A DNA stretch of 64,000 bases, from positions 9,299-73,298 of the forward strand of contig DALTWK010000007.1 in NCBI GenBank assembly GCA_029987115.1, written 5' to 3'. This document shows positions 54,237-63,868 of this stretch, in pieces. A program made the position numbers and the translations under genes. How positions within the stretch are numbered: position 1 is the stretch's first letter; each line of letters begins with the position of its first letter. The notes beneath the pieces were generated by a model that ran no database searches, had not been told where the DNA came from, and saw only the letters and a program-made list of their open reading frames with translations. The DNA comes from Methanocorpusculum sp. (GTDB taxonomy: Archaea > Halobacteriota > Methanomicrobia > Methanomicrobiales > Methanocorpusculaceae).

Positions 54237-57200
54237 CTTTTTTCTCCTATAAAATGATCTAAATCATCTTTAATTTTAAGTAACCAAACCTCATCATCTG
54301 CTGAATCATATCTGTATGGTTTGAATTTCGATAAATCACCATCATTGTAATAGAAGGCGATTCCTGGTTTGTTTATACTGCCTATTCCTTTATTTGTGTC
54401 AAGTATGTTGTAAAGGGTGGATGATGAAACACCTTTCAAAACAATCTTTTTACCACAATCTCTAAATTCCCCCATTAATTCCTTGACACTCTGTGGTGAA
54501 TCCATTGAAAGAATGAAATGAATGCCTGTATCCGCACCTAAGGTAAATAATTCCTTGAATATTTCAGTGACCCCGATACGTTGGGTAGAAGAACCATATT
54601 GGGATGGTGAACTATTATAATTCAAGAGTTCAGCCGGGATTTCAGAATTTAATGAAAATGCCGTATCGAATAACCCGGATTCAGTTTCATTCTTATTTGC
54701 TTTATATGGTTCATTGACATTAACTATCTCATTAATTCTAAATAATTCAGCATAAGCCTGCAATTTATGAATGAATACAAATATTGGGGAGTATTCTTTC
54801 TGAATATTGGATGCACGCTCTCTACGTATAAGATAAAGACTGCGTAACATTTCAATCATTTCCTCATTTGTAGTCAATTCCCGGATATGATTCGGGAAGA
54901 ATTCAGGAAGAACATAATATAAATCACGTGGATCTTCCGGACTTTTGTACTCCCCATTGATATAATATATATTCGAATCAGTTGTCAAACCAAGATTCGT
55001 ATTATCGATGATAGATGACAACAAAGCGTATCCCATAATATCACGGATTTCTCCAATGTCACTACCGGCAATCCATAGATTGTCATGCGATTTCCGCAAA
55101 TCAAGTGGTACATAATACGGATCGCCGGTTATATAATCCTGTCCAAGATTTAATGAATATGCAGCTGCAGTCTTTGCAGATTGCTTGTTCCAGGTCATAT
55201 ACTTGGTATCGATATTTGTTGAAGATGGAATATCGTCATTCCCGACAATAAACAGAGGTTTTCTTGATTTCCATGCATCCACAACAGATTTCCATTTGTT
55301 ATTTATTGCATATGTTGAGTTATATCTCTCTTCAGAACTGTATGCATATGCAACTCTGAATTCAACATTTTCTGTCAAAGTTCGAATGTCCGATATGATA
55401 CCAAGACCTTTTTCGGGGCGATTGAGAGTTTTAACTTTCGCCGGATCAATACCGATATCCATAGCCTCATCTGGATTGTTTAAACGCAGAGATATTCTAT
55501 TTCCAATCTGGCTGAGAACTTTATCTTTTAATCCAGCTACTTTCGGAACATTCTGGGATGCCCACAGAATACTTATGCCAAATGCACGCCCTTTCTTGAA
55601 CAGTTCACTTAAAATTTCAATTGCCTCGTTTCCGAGACGGTCATCGCGTTCAAACAACTCCTGAACTTCGTCAATAATCACTAAAAGACGAGGTATTTTC
55701 TCCAGGGGGTATTTTCTACAGAATTGAATAATATCTTCAACACTGTAATTGCGGAATAAATCTTCACGTCTATGAAGTTCTTTTCTGATGTTGGACAAAA
55801 TTGCAACACCATCTTCCGGTTCACGGGTAAGACCTGTTAAAACAATATGTGGCAACTGACGCTGAATATCCTGATTTGCTTCATAGAATTTAAACTCAAC
55901 ACCGCCCTTGAAATCCACTAAATATATCTTCAAGTCATCCGGGCTGTATTTGTAACAGGAACTCATGATAATGGTGTGGAGGAGGTTTGATTTTCCAGAA
56001 CCTGTTCCTCCTATTACTACAGCATGAGCTGAACCCTCACCTGTCGCATCAAGCAGGATGTTTTGTATCTCCCCTCCTCTTTTGCCGATTGGGATGTCGA
56101 TAACCTCAGCTGCGGACGGAGAAGAACTATCCGCCAACTTCTTATCAGATTCCGCAAACATGTCAGTAAGCGGGATAAAAACATGACGCCCCTCTTTTGC
56201 TTTTTCACTAAGAATCTTGATTATCTCTGTAATTTTATCAAATCCGATTTCTGAAATCGGCAAATATCTGGATTTGACATCAGTTTCTGTTGTAAATACA
56301 CCACCCATTTTATTGAGAACAAATGCTGATGATTTTAATTTCTCGACGAATTTCAGATAATCTTCACGATTCATGCCCATTGGGAGCTCAGAACTTGAAT
56401 TATTGATTACAAATGTGAATATTCCTGCACGATTTCCATTCTCCATAAGTTTCATAAGGCGATTATTTTCTTCTTCTTTCATTCCCTTAGGATAATTCAA
56501 AAGAACGATTAGTGTCGCACTTTGCGGATTGGAGGGGGAGATTTTGTTGTACTCGTAAAAATCATCACAATCGTTAAAACTTAATTTATTGTCAATCGTA
56601 TCGTGCATTACCTTTTCCATATTCATCAATACATCATCCAGAGACCGAACTTCGCGAGTGATTCCATCACACAAAAGACGATTATTGATAGCAGTTAATT
56701 TAGAGTATTTTGAAAATTCCCCTTTGTCATCCACATCAATAAGACATAAATTGAGTCTACCCGCTGGGAATGCAAGTAAATATTGGAGAATTATTTGATG
56801 AATAAAATTGAAAGTTCCATCTTCCAATTTTGGCTCATCAATATCTAACCACACATTACCATTTTCTTTTAAATTTAGAATTAACGGAAGTTTCAATTCC
56901 CCATTTTTCACATAAGTATTTAATAATGGACTTTCTTTAATTAACAAAAGGAATTCAGGATTATCTGTGACCTTAATCGCAAGATTCCCTATCGTAATCC
57001 CTGTGGAGAACTCATCGGACCCAGATTGTAAGTCTGATGCAAATTTCTTTCCACTTAATTCTATGTTCTGAAAGGTCTTTTCATTCAGAATTTCAGTTTC
57101 ACGAATTAAATTTTCAAATTTAACATCTGAATTTTTCCGATCAGTTTCTGCTTTTGCATCATCAATCCATCGCTCCTTTGATTTGTCTACATAGCTAGAA

Positions 57201-57841
57201 TAAGAACTACTATCCATCAATCTTCGAAATGTCTTTTTAATATCTGAAATAATCTGCCGTGCTTTGTATACATCTGAAAATAGAAGAGACAATAATTCGT
57301 TCGCTGGCCCGTTATCCAAATCACTCATCGTTAACGGCTTGGATTCCGCAAAAAAATGAGTCTGTATCTCATTTTTTGTTACAACAATTCTGTCGGACAT
57401 AGCCTCAATTGTTGCCGGGGGATTCAACGTGTCGTATGGCAAGTTATCTATTTGATCCAGATATTGATTTATGCGTCCAATAGTTTGAGCCAACTCCTTT
57501 TTCTCAAAGGAGAGTAAATCTTCAAACTTATTCGTCCTTTGGTGGGCATTTATATACTCCGTAGACATCGAAACACGCATTTCATTTCTTGCAAGTTTAG
57601 ATGCCTCGCCAATACCCATTTGAATAACAATCTTATCTAATTCTTTTTCAAGTGGAACTAGTTCTGTTTCAATCCTTTCTTCAACTTTGCGTTCAAAATC
57701 CGATTTCATGGAAGAAGAGGCACGTTCCACACCACTCATTTCTTCCGTCAATGATGCGTTATTGGTATCGAGAGTTTCAACAACAACACCTAAACGTCGG
57801 TTAATTTCAGCACACAAATCAAATACATCTTGAGATATCAT
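54233..57841 (-). CDS. FtsK/SpoIIIE-family ATPase of a type VII-like system
   Basis: A 1202-residue protein. The N-terminal ~260 residues are coiled coil without membrane spans; a beta/alpha region follows (about 270-590); then a complete FtsK/SpoIIIE motor with Walker A IGGTGSGKSNL (GGTGSGKS at about 611-618), YLVDFKGGVEFKFYE, Walker B LLVIIDEVQEL at about 716-726 and SILWASQNV. A second ATPase-like domain (about 915-1195) has lost Walker A (WIAGSDIGEI), as the downstream domains of EssC/EccC often have. The coupled WXG100-like genes indicate a role as an export motor and not in chromosome segregation. EssC and EccC have N-terminal membrane spans, this one does not, so another protein must anchor it. 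Confidence 0.85.
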   Translation of the reverse strand: MISQDVFDLCAEINRRLGVVVETLDTNNASLTEEMSGVERASSSMKSDFERKVEERIETELVPLEKELDKIVIQMGIGEASKLARNEMRVSMSTEYINAHQRTNKFEDLLSFEKKELAQTIGRINQYLDQIDNLPYDTLNPPATIEAMSDRIVVTKNEIQTHFFAESKPLTMSDLDNGPANELLSLLFSDVYKARQIISDIKKTFRRLMDSSSYSSYVDKSKERWIDDAKAETDRKNSDVKFENLIRETEILNEKTFQNIELSGKKFASDLQSGSDEFSTGITIGNLAIKVTDNPEFLLLIKESPLLNTYVKNGELKLPLILNLKENGNVWLDIDEPKLEDGTFNFIHQIILQYLLAFPAGRLNLCLIDVDDKGEFSKYSKLTAINNRLLCDGITREVRSLDDVLMNMEKVMHDTIDNKLSFNDCDDFYEYNKISPSNPQSATLIVLLNYPKGMKEEENNRLMKLMENGNRAGIFTFVINNSSSELPMGMNREDYLKFVEKLKSSAFVLNKMGGVFTTETDVKSRYLPISEIGFDKITEIIKILSEKAKEGRHVFIPLTDMFAESDKKLADSSSPSAAEVIDIPIGKRGGEIQNILLDATGEGSAHAVVIGGTGSGKSNLLHTIIMSSCYKYSPDDLKIYLVDFKGGVEFKFYEANQDIQRQLPHIVLTGLTREPEDGVAILSNIRKELHRREDLFRNYSVEDIIQFCRKYPLEKIPRLLVIIDEVQELFERDDRLGNEAIEILSELFKKGRAFGISILWASQNVPKVAGLKDKVLSQIGNRISLRLNNPDEAMDIGIDPAKVKTLNRPEKGLGIISDIRTLTENVEFRVAYAYSSEERYNSTYAINNKWKSVVDAWKSRKPLFIVGNDDIPSSTNIDTKYMTWNKQSAKTAAAYSLNLGQDYITGDPYYVPLDLRKSHDNLWIAGSDIGEIRDIMGYALLSSIIDNTNLGLTTDSNIYYINGEYKSPEDPRDLYYVLPEFFPNHIRELTTNEEMIEMLRSLYLIRRERASNIQKEYSPIFVFIHKLQAYAELFRINEIVNVNEPYKANKNETESGLFDTAFSLNSEIPAELLNYNSSPSQYGSSTQRIGVTEIFKELFTLGADTGIHFILSMDSPQSVKELMGEFRDCGKKIVLKGVSSSTLYNILDTNKGIGSINKPGIAFYYNDGDLSKFKPYRYDSADDEVWLLKIKDDLDHFIGEKR

Positions 57842-58125
57842 AGTTATTTTTCACATCCTATTACAAGAGAAATATTTGCAGAGTTTTTCACTAGAATCAA
57901 TTAATTATAATTTGACTTTGCCTTGATTTATAGTAATTGACAAATTAACACAGTAGATAATTTAGACACAATAAGAAATCCAATTGAAACCTCTGTGTAA
58001 TCCAAAAAAAAACCGAAATTTCCAACGAAAAAATCTGATGTTGGAATCCCCAAATATGATTTCACATGTGTTGGATGCCTATCACCAGTCGCTCTTACAA
58101 AAAGGGGAGGAATAACCTACTAATT
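57842..58125 (-). promoter_or_regulatory. Promoter region of the ATPase operon
   Basis: The 284-base AT-rich gap contains, on the minus strand, actataaatc near 57940-57949, a good TATA box that would place the start of transcription about 75 bases before the ATPase ATG. It suggests that the ATPase, WXG100-like and toxin genes form one transcript separate from the Sel1/zinc-ribbon gene upstream. Confidence 0.45.
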
Positions 58126-59820
58126 TTATTCTTGACGCTCTCCGCATTCAGAACAGAATACTGCTTTTCTCGAGATTCGAGCCCCGCAATAAATACAGTA
58201 TTTGAAATTCTGAACTTTGGGACTGCTCAATTCTGTTGTCTTTTCAGGCATGGAGATACGCTCGTCACTATTATGAGACTCAGATACGGACACATTATTC
58301 TCTTGGATTACTGTAGAATCCGTATCCATGATTTCCTCGAAAACATCATTATCATCATTTTGACTGACGGTGGTTTGTGAAGAACTATCATTATGAGAAA
58401 TCCCCGATGCTGTAACAGACTCCTCTGAAGTCGGGACCGGCGGGAGGTTTGGCATTATCTCTTTCAGTAACTCTATTTCCTCAATTGCTGCATTATTCCC
58501 ATGATTTAATGATTTCCAGAACCACTCCCATGCTTTTTCTAAACTGATTGAAACACCGATCCCTTTTTTAAAACATCTCCCCACCGCAAATTCGCCATCG
58601 GGATTCCCATTTTTAGCAGATTTGAGATACCAGATAAAAGCCTCACTCAAATCAACATCCTTCCAAATACCATTTTCATAAAATGTACCTACTTTATACT
58701 GCCCTTTGGAATTCCCGTATTTGGCAGATTTCTCATAGTGTTCAAACGCATATCGGATTCCTAAATATGGATTTCCTTCTGAAAATTCTCCCGATTCATA
58801 TTCCAAATTTGACGCAGTAATCAGGCATTCTTCAGAGTATGAAAGATCAACAGGAACACCAATTCCTTTTTTATAACACTCACTCAATTCATACCAAGCG
58901 TCCGAATACTTATCTTTAGCCAAGTTTTGAAAGATCTCGATGGCTTTTTCTAAATTAATATCACATCCCTTGCCTTCCAAATAGCATTTTCCAACTTTAA
59001 ATGTTGCTGTATTATTCCCTAAATCTGAAGATTTGGAATAATGTTTGAAAGCTTCCTCTAAATTTTTACGACTCCCATCTTTACCACCTGTCTCATATAA
59101 TTCACCAATTGCATATTCGACACGGTCTGAGTCATAAGATCTGTTTTTTGCATATTCAGTATACCAGTAAAGTGCTTTATCAAAGTCGGCATGAGTTTCT
59201 GATTTCGAATAAAGAGAAGCAAGATAGAAAGGTATAGAACTATCACAATTCCCATTCTTAATTGATTCTTCGTACCAGTATATCGCTTCCCCATCGTTCT
59301 TTTTTGTTCCTTTGCCTTCCCGGTAATAATAAGCCACTTCACTCTGTCCAGAAGAAGAACCATTCTCTGCAGATTTTAAAAACCAATAAAATGCTGCTTC
59401 ATCATTCGTCTCGGTCAGTTCACCTTCTTTGTATATTTCTCCGAGTCGGTATTGACTCCATGCATCCCCATATTCCCCCGAACGTTTAAAGCACTCTATT
59501 GCTTCTGTTGGGGCGTAAGCACCCCCCTCCTTGTCTGCATATATTTCCCCCAATGCCTTGAAAGCAGCCGGAGTATCATTAGATTCAGCTATAATAACCT
59601 CTTTAAACCAATATATTGCATTATCTATATTTTTTGGAAGATCACCATCACGATACCCATATGCTACAGTAATAAATGCTTCGACATACCCCATTTTAGC
59701 TGCTTTAAGAAGTAATTCAAAACCTCTCTGTTTTGATTCTTCTGATGCAGAATCACGAAATGCCAGATGGCACCCGCGTTCAAAACATTCTTCCGGAGTT
59801 CGCGGGATTAGTAAACCCAT
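58126..59820 (-). CDS. Sel1-repeat protein with C-terminal zinc ribbon
   Basis: A 564-residue protein with about eleven Sel1-like repeats (residues 10-455; e.g. AFYWFLKSAENGSSSGQSEV and AFKHYSKSSDLGNNTATF), a Ser/Asp-rich flexible linker (about 458-535), and a C-terminal zinc ribbon with C-I-Y-C and C-S-E-C. The fusion suggests a scaffold that docks partners and nucleic acid or another protein through the ribbon. It lies upstream of the ATPase and on the same strand. It is probably cytosolic; no signal peptide. It is related in style to the 398-residue Sel1 protein at the other end of the cluster. From 59821 to 60109 I see only AT-rich noncoding sequence. Confidence 0.82.
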   Translation of the reverse strand: MGLLIPRTPEECFERGCHLAFRDSASEESKQRGFELLLKAAKMGYVEAFITVAYGYRDGDLPKNIDNAIYWFKEVIIAESNDTPAAFKALGEIYADKEGGAYAPTEAIECFKRSGEYGDAWSQYRLGEIYKEGELTETNDEAAFYWFLKSAENGSSSGQSEVAYYYREGKGTKKNDGEAIYWYEESIKNGNCDSSIPFYLASLYSKSETHADFDKALYWYTEYAKNRSYDSDRVEYAIGELYETGGKDGSRKNLEEAFKHYSKSSDLGNNTATFKVGKCYLEGKGCDINLEKAIEIFQNLAKDKYSDAWYELSECYKKGIGVPVDLSYSEECLITASNLEYESGEFSEGNPYLGIRYAFEHYEKSAKYGNSKGQYKVGTFYENGIWKDVDLSEAFIWYLKSAKNGNPDGEFAVGRCFKKGIGVSISLEKAWEWFWKSLNHGNNAAIEEIELLKEIMPNLPPVPTSEESVTASGISHNDSSSQTTVSQNDDNDVFEEIMDTDSTVIQENNVSVSESHNSDERISMPEKTTELSSPKVQNFKYCIYCGARISRKAVFCSECGERQE

Positions 59821-60109
59821 GTAGTCACCTCATTTTTATTCGTACAATCAACGATTATTCTAAATTCAAGTTGTTTTTTATTGATTACTACCACAGATAT
59901 CATTTCCAATAGATTATTCTTCTTTTATATCTACAATGATATAATTTCTTCTAACATAACGTAACTCAAGTAAATTCCTATAGATTGGAAACATTCATAC
60001 ATTATATTCTGATAATATACCAATTATATACCAATTCGTGTATTAGAGGGGACAAGAGTGATTAGAAAGAATCAATAACAATCTACCGAAAATAAGGAAA
60101 AATGTTATT

Positions 60110-60450
60110 TTCGTCAACTACTGATTTTGGATACAAAGCAGAACTCGAAAAATTTCTGGCAACATAACACCAGATATTGAATACAGAGGAATTGAAACCT
60201 GGATTGTGAAAAAGAAACTTCTTGGATAAATCAATAACATCGCATTCTCCTATCACGGCATAACCAACGGATTCAGACACACGATTGACTTGATCCAGGA
60301 ACTATGGTCATATCCACCAGAACTACTCGAAAACACATTGCAGGCATAGTCGGTATGCAGTACGCAACAGAGAAGTCCCTGCCTGTAATCATCATGGAAC
60401 CGCTCCGAGAATGTAATCTTACAGATTGGAAATGCACGATGAGGAACAGA
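60110..60450 (+). pseudogene. Aldo/keto reductase remnant
   Basis: Three frames are needed to read it. INNIAFSYHGITNGFRHTID (from about 60220) and later AGIVGMQYATEKSLPVIIME with PLRECNLTD (about 60335-60425) match the conserved IGFSYHG...AGxxGLxYA...VIVMEPLRGGNL pattern of archaeal 4Fe-4S aldo/keto reductases. A stop precedes INNIAF, and another break lies between the two blocks. The N-terminal catalytic part and C-terminal Fe-S domain are missing. Confidence 0.65.
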
Positions 60451-60549
60451 AAACATCTTCATTAACCGAAAAAATCGTGTTGTTTGTTAGAATAAAACTT
60501 AATCAACTGATCAAACTCGTAGCCTGAATCATACAACATAATCATATTC

Positions 60550-61892
60550 TTATCCCGACAAATTTGGACAGACAGATTTTGGATCAATTCCATCTGAAAC
60601 TAATTTTATCCCATAGTTACGGAATGTATGACCCTGTTTTCTGATACCATTTGATATAATTTTCTCCAATTCAACAAATCCCCCAAACTCAAACTCTTTC
60701 GGGAGAAGTTGACATGTTTTTAATTTTCCCTCTGCTGTAATGCAATAATCAATCCCCCCGCACCACAAAATGGCAAATCTACATTTAACAAATCATATAT
60801 GTTACTCGTATTCGGACATTCAGAATCGTCCCAAACAATTACGTTTATCTTATCAAGATATTTATTGTGAAGCATCGACAATTCTTTTTTCACAATCAAT
60901 TGTTTATCTTCATTAATCACCCATGACATATCTTTTGATTTTAGAACTCTCCCCATTGGGGATGGTATTGAAAATTTAATTTCCTTTGCGGAATATGATA
61001 TAGCATATAATATATAATCTTCTAAGTGTTCTACCACAAATGAGTTTAAAACAATAGTTACCCGGCTTTCCCGAATAGTTCTCACTCTTCTGATTGACTG
61101 CCCAACATCGTTGAATAGCCTACCTGATGTATCAGTAATCTTAGCAAATATCTCTTCGCTATATCCATAGATTGAAATTTGAACAGCCCTTAATAATTGT
61201 AATGTCTCATCTGAAACTCGCGACAACACAGTCCCATTTGTTAACAACGAAACTCTGAAGTGTTGTGCTAATTTTATAATAATTTCCTCTATATTCGGAT
61301 GGAGTGTTGGTTCTCCTCCAGTTAGTTGTATTTCATACAATCCCCCGGATAAATTATTGCAAATATCTTCGATAACTGACATCTCAAGAAAATGAGTGTT
61401 TTTACAATTAGCTTCTTTAAAGCAATGGGTACATCTAAGGTTACAACAGTCCGTTAATTCTAGTGTTAATTTTCTAGGATAAAATTTCCCTTTAATACCA
61501 GTAATTGTATATGTTATACCTTGTTTTTCTGAGGATAATACTAATAATGATTTGTTTGTAAAATCTTCGATAAAATCAATAATTTTTTTATGAATTATTT
61601 CTTTCTCTGAAGAATTTGGGGGGCGGTTGGAATATTCCTTGATTATTTTATTACAAATTGACTTGATTGTATCTTGACCAGTACAAGTTGTTAAAATATC
61701 AGTTAATACTGAATTCAATGATATTCTTCGATGTCCTACTTGTAAAATAGAACCGTCGCCGAAATAATGCAAATTTGCCCCAGGTGGTAACGAAACATAT
61801 AATGTTTCAAGCAACATAATGAAAAAAGTTAAAGTTTTACCTTTAATCGCAACCGGTATTTGCGGTATGTGTTTTCTTAGTACCACACCCAT
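60550..61892 (-). CDS. Radical SAM/SPASM peptide-maturase-like protein, frameshifted
   Basis: Domains in order: a PqqD-like peptide-recognition region (about residues 40-118, VGHRRISLNSVLTDIL), a radical SAM core with C150-x3-C154-x2-C157 (CNLRCTHC) and TGGEP at 191-195, and a SPASM-type Cys-rich end. The first frame stops at 60720 after FCGAGGLIIALQQREN; the other frame continues GGIDYCITAEGKLKTCQLLP to 60550, ending SVCPNLSG. The break is a six-G run (+ strand C at 60754-60759); one additional G would restore C-G-A-G-G-I-D-Y-C. A start at 61817 is also possible. Such enzymes modify ribosomal peptides; no clear precursor gene was seen. Sequencing error, phase variation and recent decay are all open. 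Confidence 0.78.
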
Positions 61893-62024
61893 TATATTTT
61901 TTAGTCAGAATGTGTGATTTTGCAACATCGAGATTTATTAAGTCATCAATTTTCTTTACCATGATTCATTATTGGATATTCCGACATAAATACATTTTCT
62001 GACAGAACCAGTTCGAAAAACATC

Positions 62025-62096
62025 GGAAGAGAGCCGGGGTGTTCGCGGTTTTGAGCCGCTTGGGGACTCCATGTCAAGAGTAAGTAGCTCTCTTCC
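62025..62096. ncRNA. Strongly structured 72-nt element
   Basis: A perfect 10-bp outer stem ggaagagagc (62025-62034) / gctctcttcc (62087-62096) encloses a second stem ggggt (62036-62040) / actcc (62066-62070) and a third gcgg (62046-62049) / ccgc (62056-62059). The layered stems go beyond a simple terminator. It lies between the regulator gene and the radical SAM gene. It may be an RNA gene, a riboswitch-like leader of the maturase gene (133 bases away on minus), or a terminator. Confidence 0.45.
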
Positions 62097-62143
62097 AGTA
62101 TTGATATTAGTTCTCCGAAATATTAAGCGATAAGCCCGCTGAT

Positions 62144-62938
62144 TCAGTTTTCCGGCGGATACTTTCCGGAGAGAAACAGTGCGTCAATTCCTGCATCTTC
62201 GATGGTATACATCATCTGCCTCCCCTTCTTTTTCTTACTGACATAGTTCTTCTCTTCCATATGTTTCATCATATTGGTTATGCCCATGAGAATTTTACTT
62301 TGTTTTTTCCGCTGCTCCTCGTACAGACGGTCATCATTTGCATAGTCTTCCCGATTCACAACGGATCCGCTGAACTCGAGACTGATTTCAGTGGTGGAAA
62401 GTTCCCGATTTTCCTGATAGAGATACGTGAGTGCATGAATCTCATTGTAGCTAGGTAGAGCGATAGTAACTTTCGGAAGAAGAATCAACTCGGGAGATGT
62501 ACAGACCGAAATCCCGTGTTCCTTGCGTTCTTCTTCCGAGGAATACCTGTCAGCCGGAACGTAATAGACCGAGGCACCGTGCGCCATGCCGGCCATAGTT
62601 GCTGCTGCAGCCCCGAGTTTCCCGGATGCCGACATATTCACCCAGACAGAGTTTTTCATCTTGACTTCTTTTAGGGTAAGGAAGGAGAGAACTCTCAGCA
62701 GTTCCCGCAGATTAAAGGTATTTGCGGTAACAACCTCAACATCTATTCCTTTACTTCTGAGTGCATCCGCAACTTTTGTCACGTAATAGTCATCCGCTGC
62801 ATATCCATCGGCTCCTTTCTCGGTAATCAGATAAACACGCTCTGCAGGATTGTCATCGAATGGGCGTACAGCCCGGTCGAATTCGTATCCCAGCGGAATA
62901 ATGTGCACCCGTTCATTGGTTATTCTGCTCATTGACAA
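62144..62938 (-). CDS. HFX_2341-like transcriptional regulator (CARF-like plus winged helix)
   Basis: A 264-residue protein. Residues 1-170 have the Rossmann-like pattern of the HFX_2341/DUF6293 N-terminal domain, related to CARF domains that sense cyclic nucleotides: VHIIPLGYEFDRAVRPF, VYLITEKGADG and VWVNMSASGKLGAAAATMAG. A winged helix follows (about 180-258: LTYLYQENRELSTTEISLEF and MKHMEEKNYVSKKKKGRQ). It is divergent from the Fe-S protein gene across 141 bases that contain 9-bp repeats, a likely operator. CARF regulators are typical of CRISPR, but no array or cas gene is in the window. Confidence 0.75.
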   Translation of the reverse strand: MSMSRITNERVHIIPLGYEFDRAVRPFDDNPAERVYLITEKGADGYAADDYYVTKVADALRSKGIDVEVVTANTFNLRELLRVLSFLTLKEVKMKNSVWVNMSASGKLGAAAATMAGMAHGASVYYVPADRYSSEEERKEHGISVCTSPELILLPKVTIALPSYNEIHALTYLYQENRELSTTEISLEFSGSVVNREDYANDDRLYEEQRKKQSKILMGITNMMKHMEEKNYVSKKKKGRQMMYTIEDAGIDALFLSGKYPPEN

Positions 62939-62966
62939 TATTAAATTGAGGTCTGTGTATTAATAA

Positions 62967-62993
62967 ATTGCTAAAATTGCTAAAAAGCTAAAT
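62967..62993. promoter_or_regulatory. Tandem 9-bp operator repeats
   Basis: attgctaaa at 62967 and 62976 and a degenerate third copy aagctaaat at 62985 follow head to tail in the gap between two divergent genes. The spacing (about one helix turn) and location near the start of the regulator suggest its own binding site. Confidence 0.55.
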
Positions 62994-63079
62994 AGTTATT
63001 TATTACAATAAAAGCAATGATGTAATGTGATAGCAGAGAAGGGCCTTTCAGACGCTAGATCATTGAAGAGGTTTCTTAA

Positions 63080-63868
63080 ATGACGAAAAAATCACTTGAT
63101 ACTGAGGAAAATTGTAAGGAGCTTGTCTCCAAACTTAAGAGCTTTGCAGAAGAAAAAGGATTCGCGTACATTGGATATGGAGGATCCAAAGTGGACCGGC
63201 GTGCTGAAGGAAAGGAATTCCCTTTCGCCGAACACCTGAAGTGGTTGATTTATTCCCTGTTTTCAAACATGCGTGAATGGGCAGGTATTGAAAATCATGC
63301 CGCTGAGATTGATGAAATTTTCTTCCACTATGATGTTTCCAGAATCAAGGAAGAGACGCCGGAATATTTCTCGGAGAAAATCTTCGCTATCCACTGCGGG
63401 AATATGAAGACCAGAGACCAAATGAATACACTTCATCATAACATCGGTGTTATGGAGCGTCTGGAGAAGGAATACGGTAGTCTTGATGCATTTGTCACTT
63501 CCGACAAGCTGTCGGTCATTATTGACAAACTTTCCAATTGCCGGTCCGAATACAAACTCAAGATGATGGGGGAAGCACTGGTATGCGAATATCTCCGTAA
63601 TGTCGGTATTGACACGGCAAAGCCGGATGTGCATATGAGACGGATGTTAGGCTCAGAACGCCTGGGAATTTCAAAGAAGAAGAAGGCAACTAAGGGAGAA
63701 GTCATTGACACCTTCCAGAAACTTTCAGAAGCAACCGGATTTTCAGCATCGGACCTCGACTACCTTTTCTGGAGTTACTGTGCTGACAAGAAGGGAGAAA
63801 TATGCACTGCAACCCCGGCATGTGAGAAATGCGTCGTCCGTGAATTCTGCAACAAAGGAGGTAACTGA
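63080..63868 (+). CDS. Fe-S cluster HhH/endonuclease III-like protein
   Basis: A 262-residue protein starting with a charged helix region. A middle with YRNVGID-like and MRRMLGSERLGI at about 195-215 resembles the helix-hairpin-helix area, and the last 25 residues contain C-x5-C-x2-C-x5-C (ICTATPACEKCVVREFC), near the C-x6-C-x2-C-x5-C iron-sulfur loop of endonuclease III glycosylases. Role: probably DNA base repair or damage recognition. The catalytic Lys/Asp pair could not be assigned with certainty. Divergent from the CARF-like regulator. The 132 bases after its stop show no further gene. Confidence 0.6.
   Translation: MTKKSLDTEENCKELVSKLKSFAEEKGFAYIGYGGSKVDRRAEGKEFPFAEHLKWLIYSLFSNMREWAGIENHAAEIDEIFFHYDVSRIKEETPEYFSEKIFAIHCGNMKTRDQMNTLHHNIGVMERLEKEYGSLDAFVTSDKLSVIIDKLSNCRSEYKLKMMGEALVCEYLRNVGIDTAKPDVHMRRMLGSERLGISKKKKATKGEVIDTFQKLSEATGFSASDLDYLFWSYCADKKGEICTATPACEKCVVREFCNKGGN

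Noticed and set aside
54233..57841. ATPase as a chromosomal FtsK or plasmid-transfer protein
   Set aside because: No membrane spans, no gamma DNA-recognition domain at the end, no relaxase nearby, and direct translational coupling with WXG100-like genes. Not fully excluded without phylogeny.
60083..60462. Minus-strand short readings as precursor peptides for the radical SAM enzyme
   Set aside because: The plus strand there is a recognisable aldo/keto reductase remnant, so the minus readings are shadows.
62025..62096. The folded element as a tRNA
   Set aside because: The end stem is 10 bp and the inner part lacks a T arm with ttcgaNc and a usable anticodon arm.
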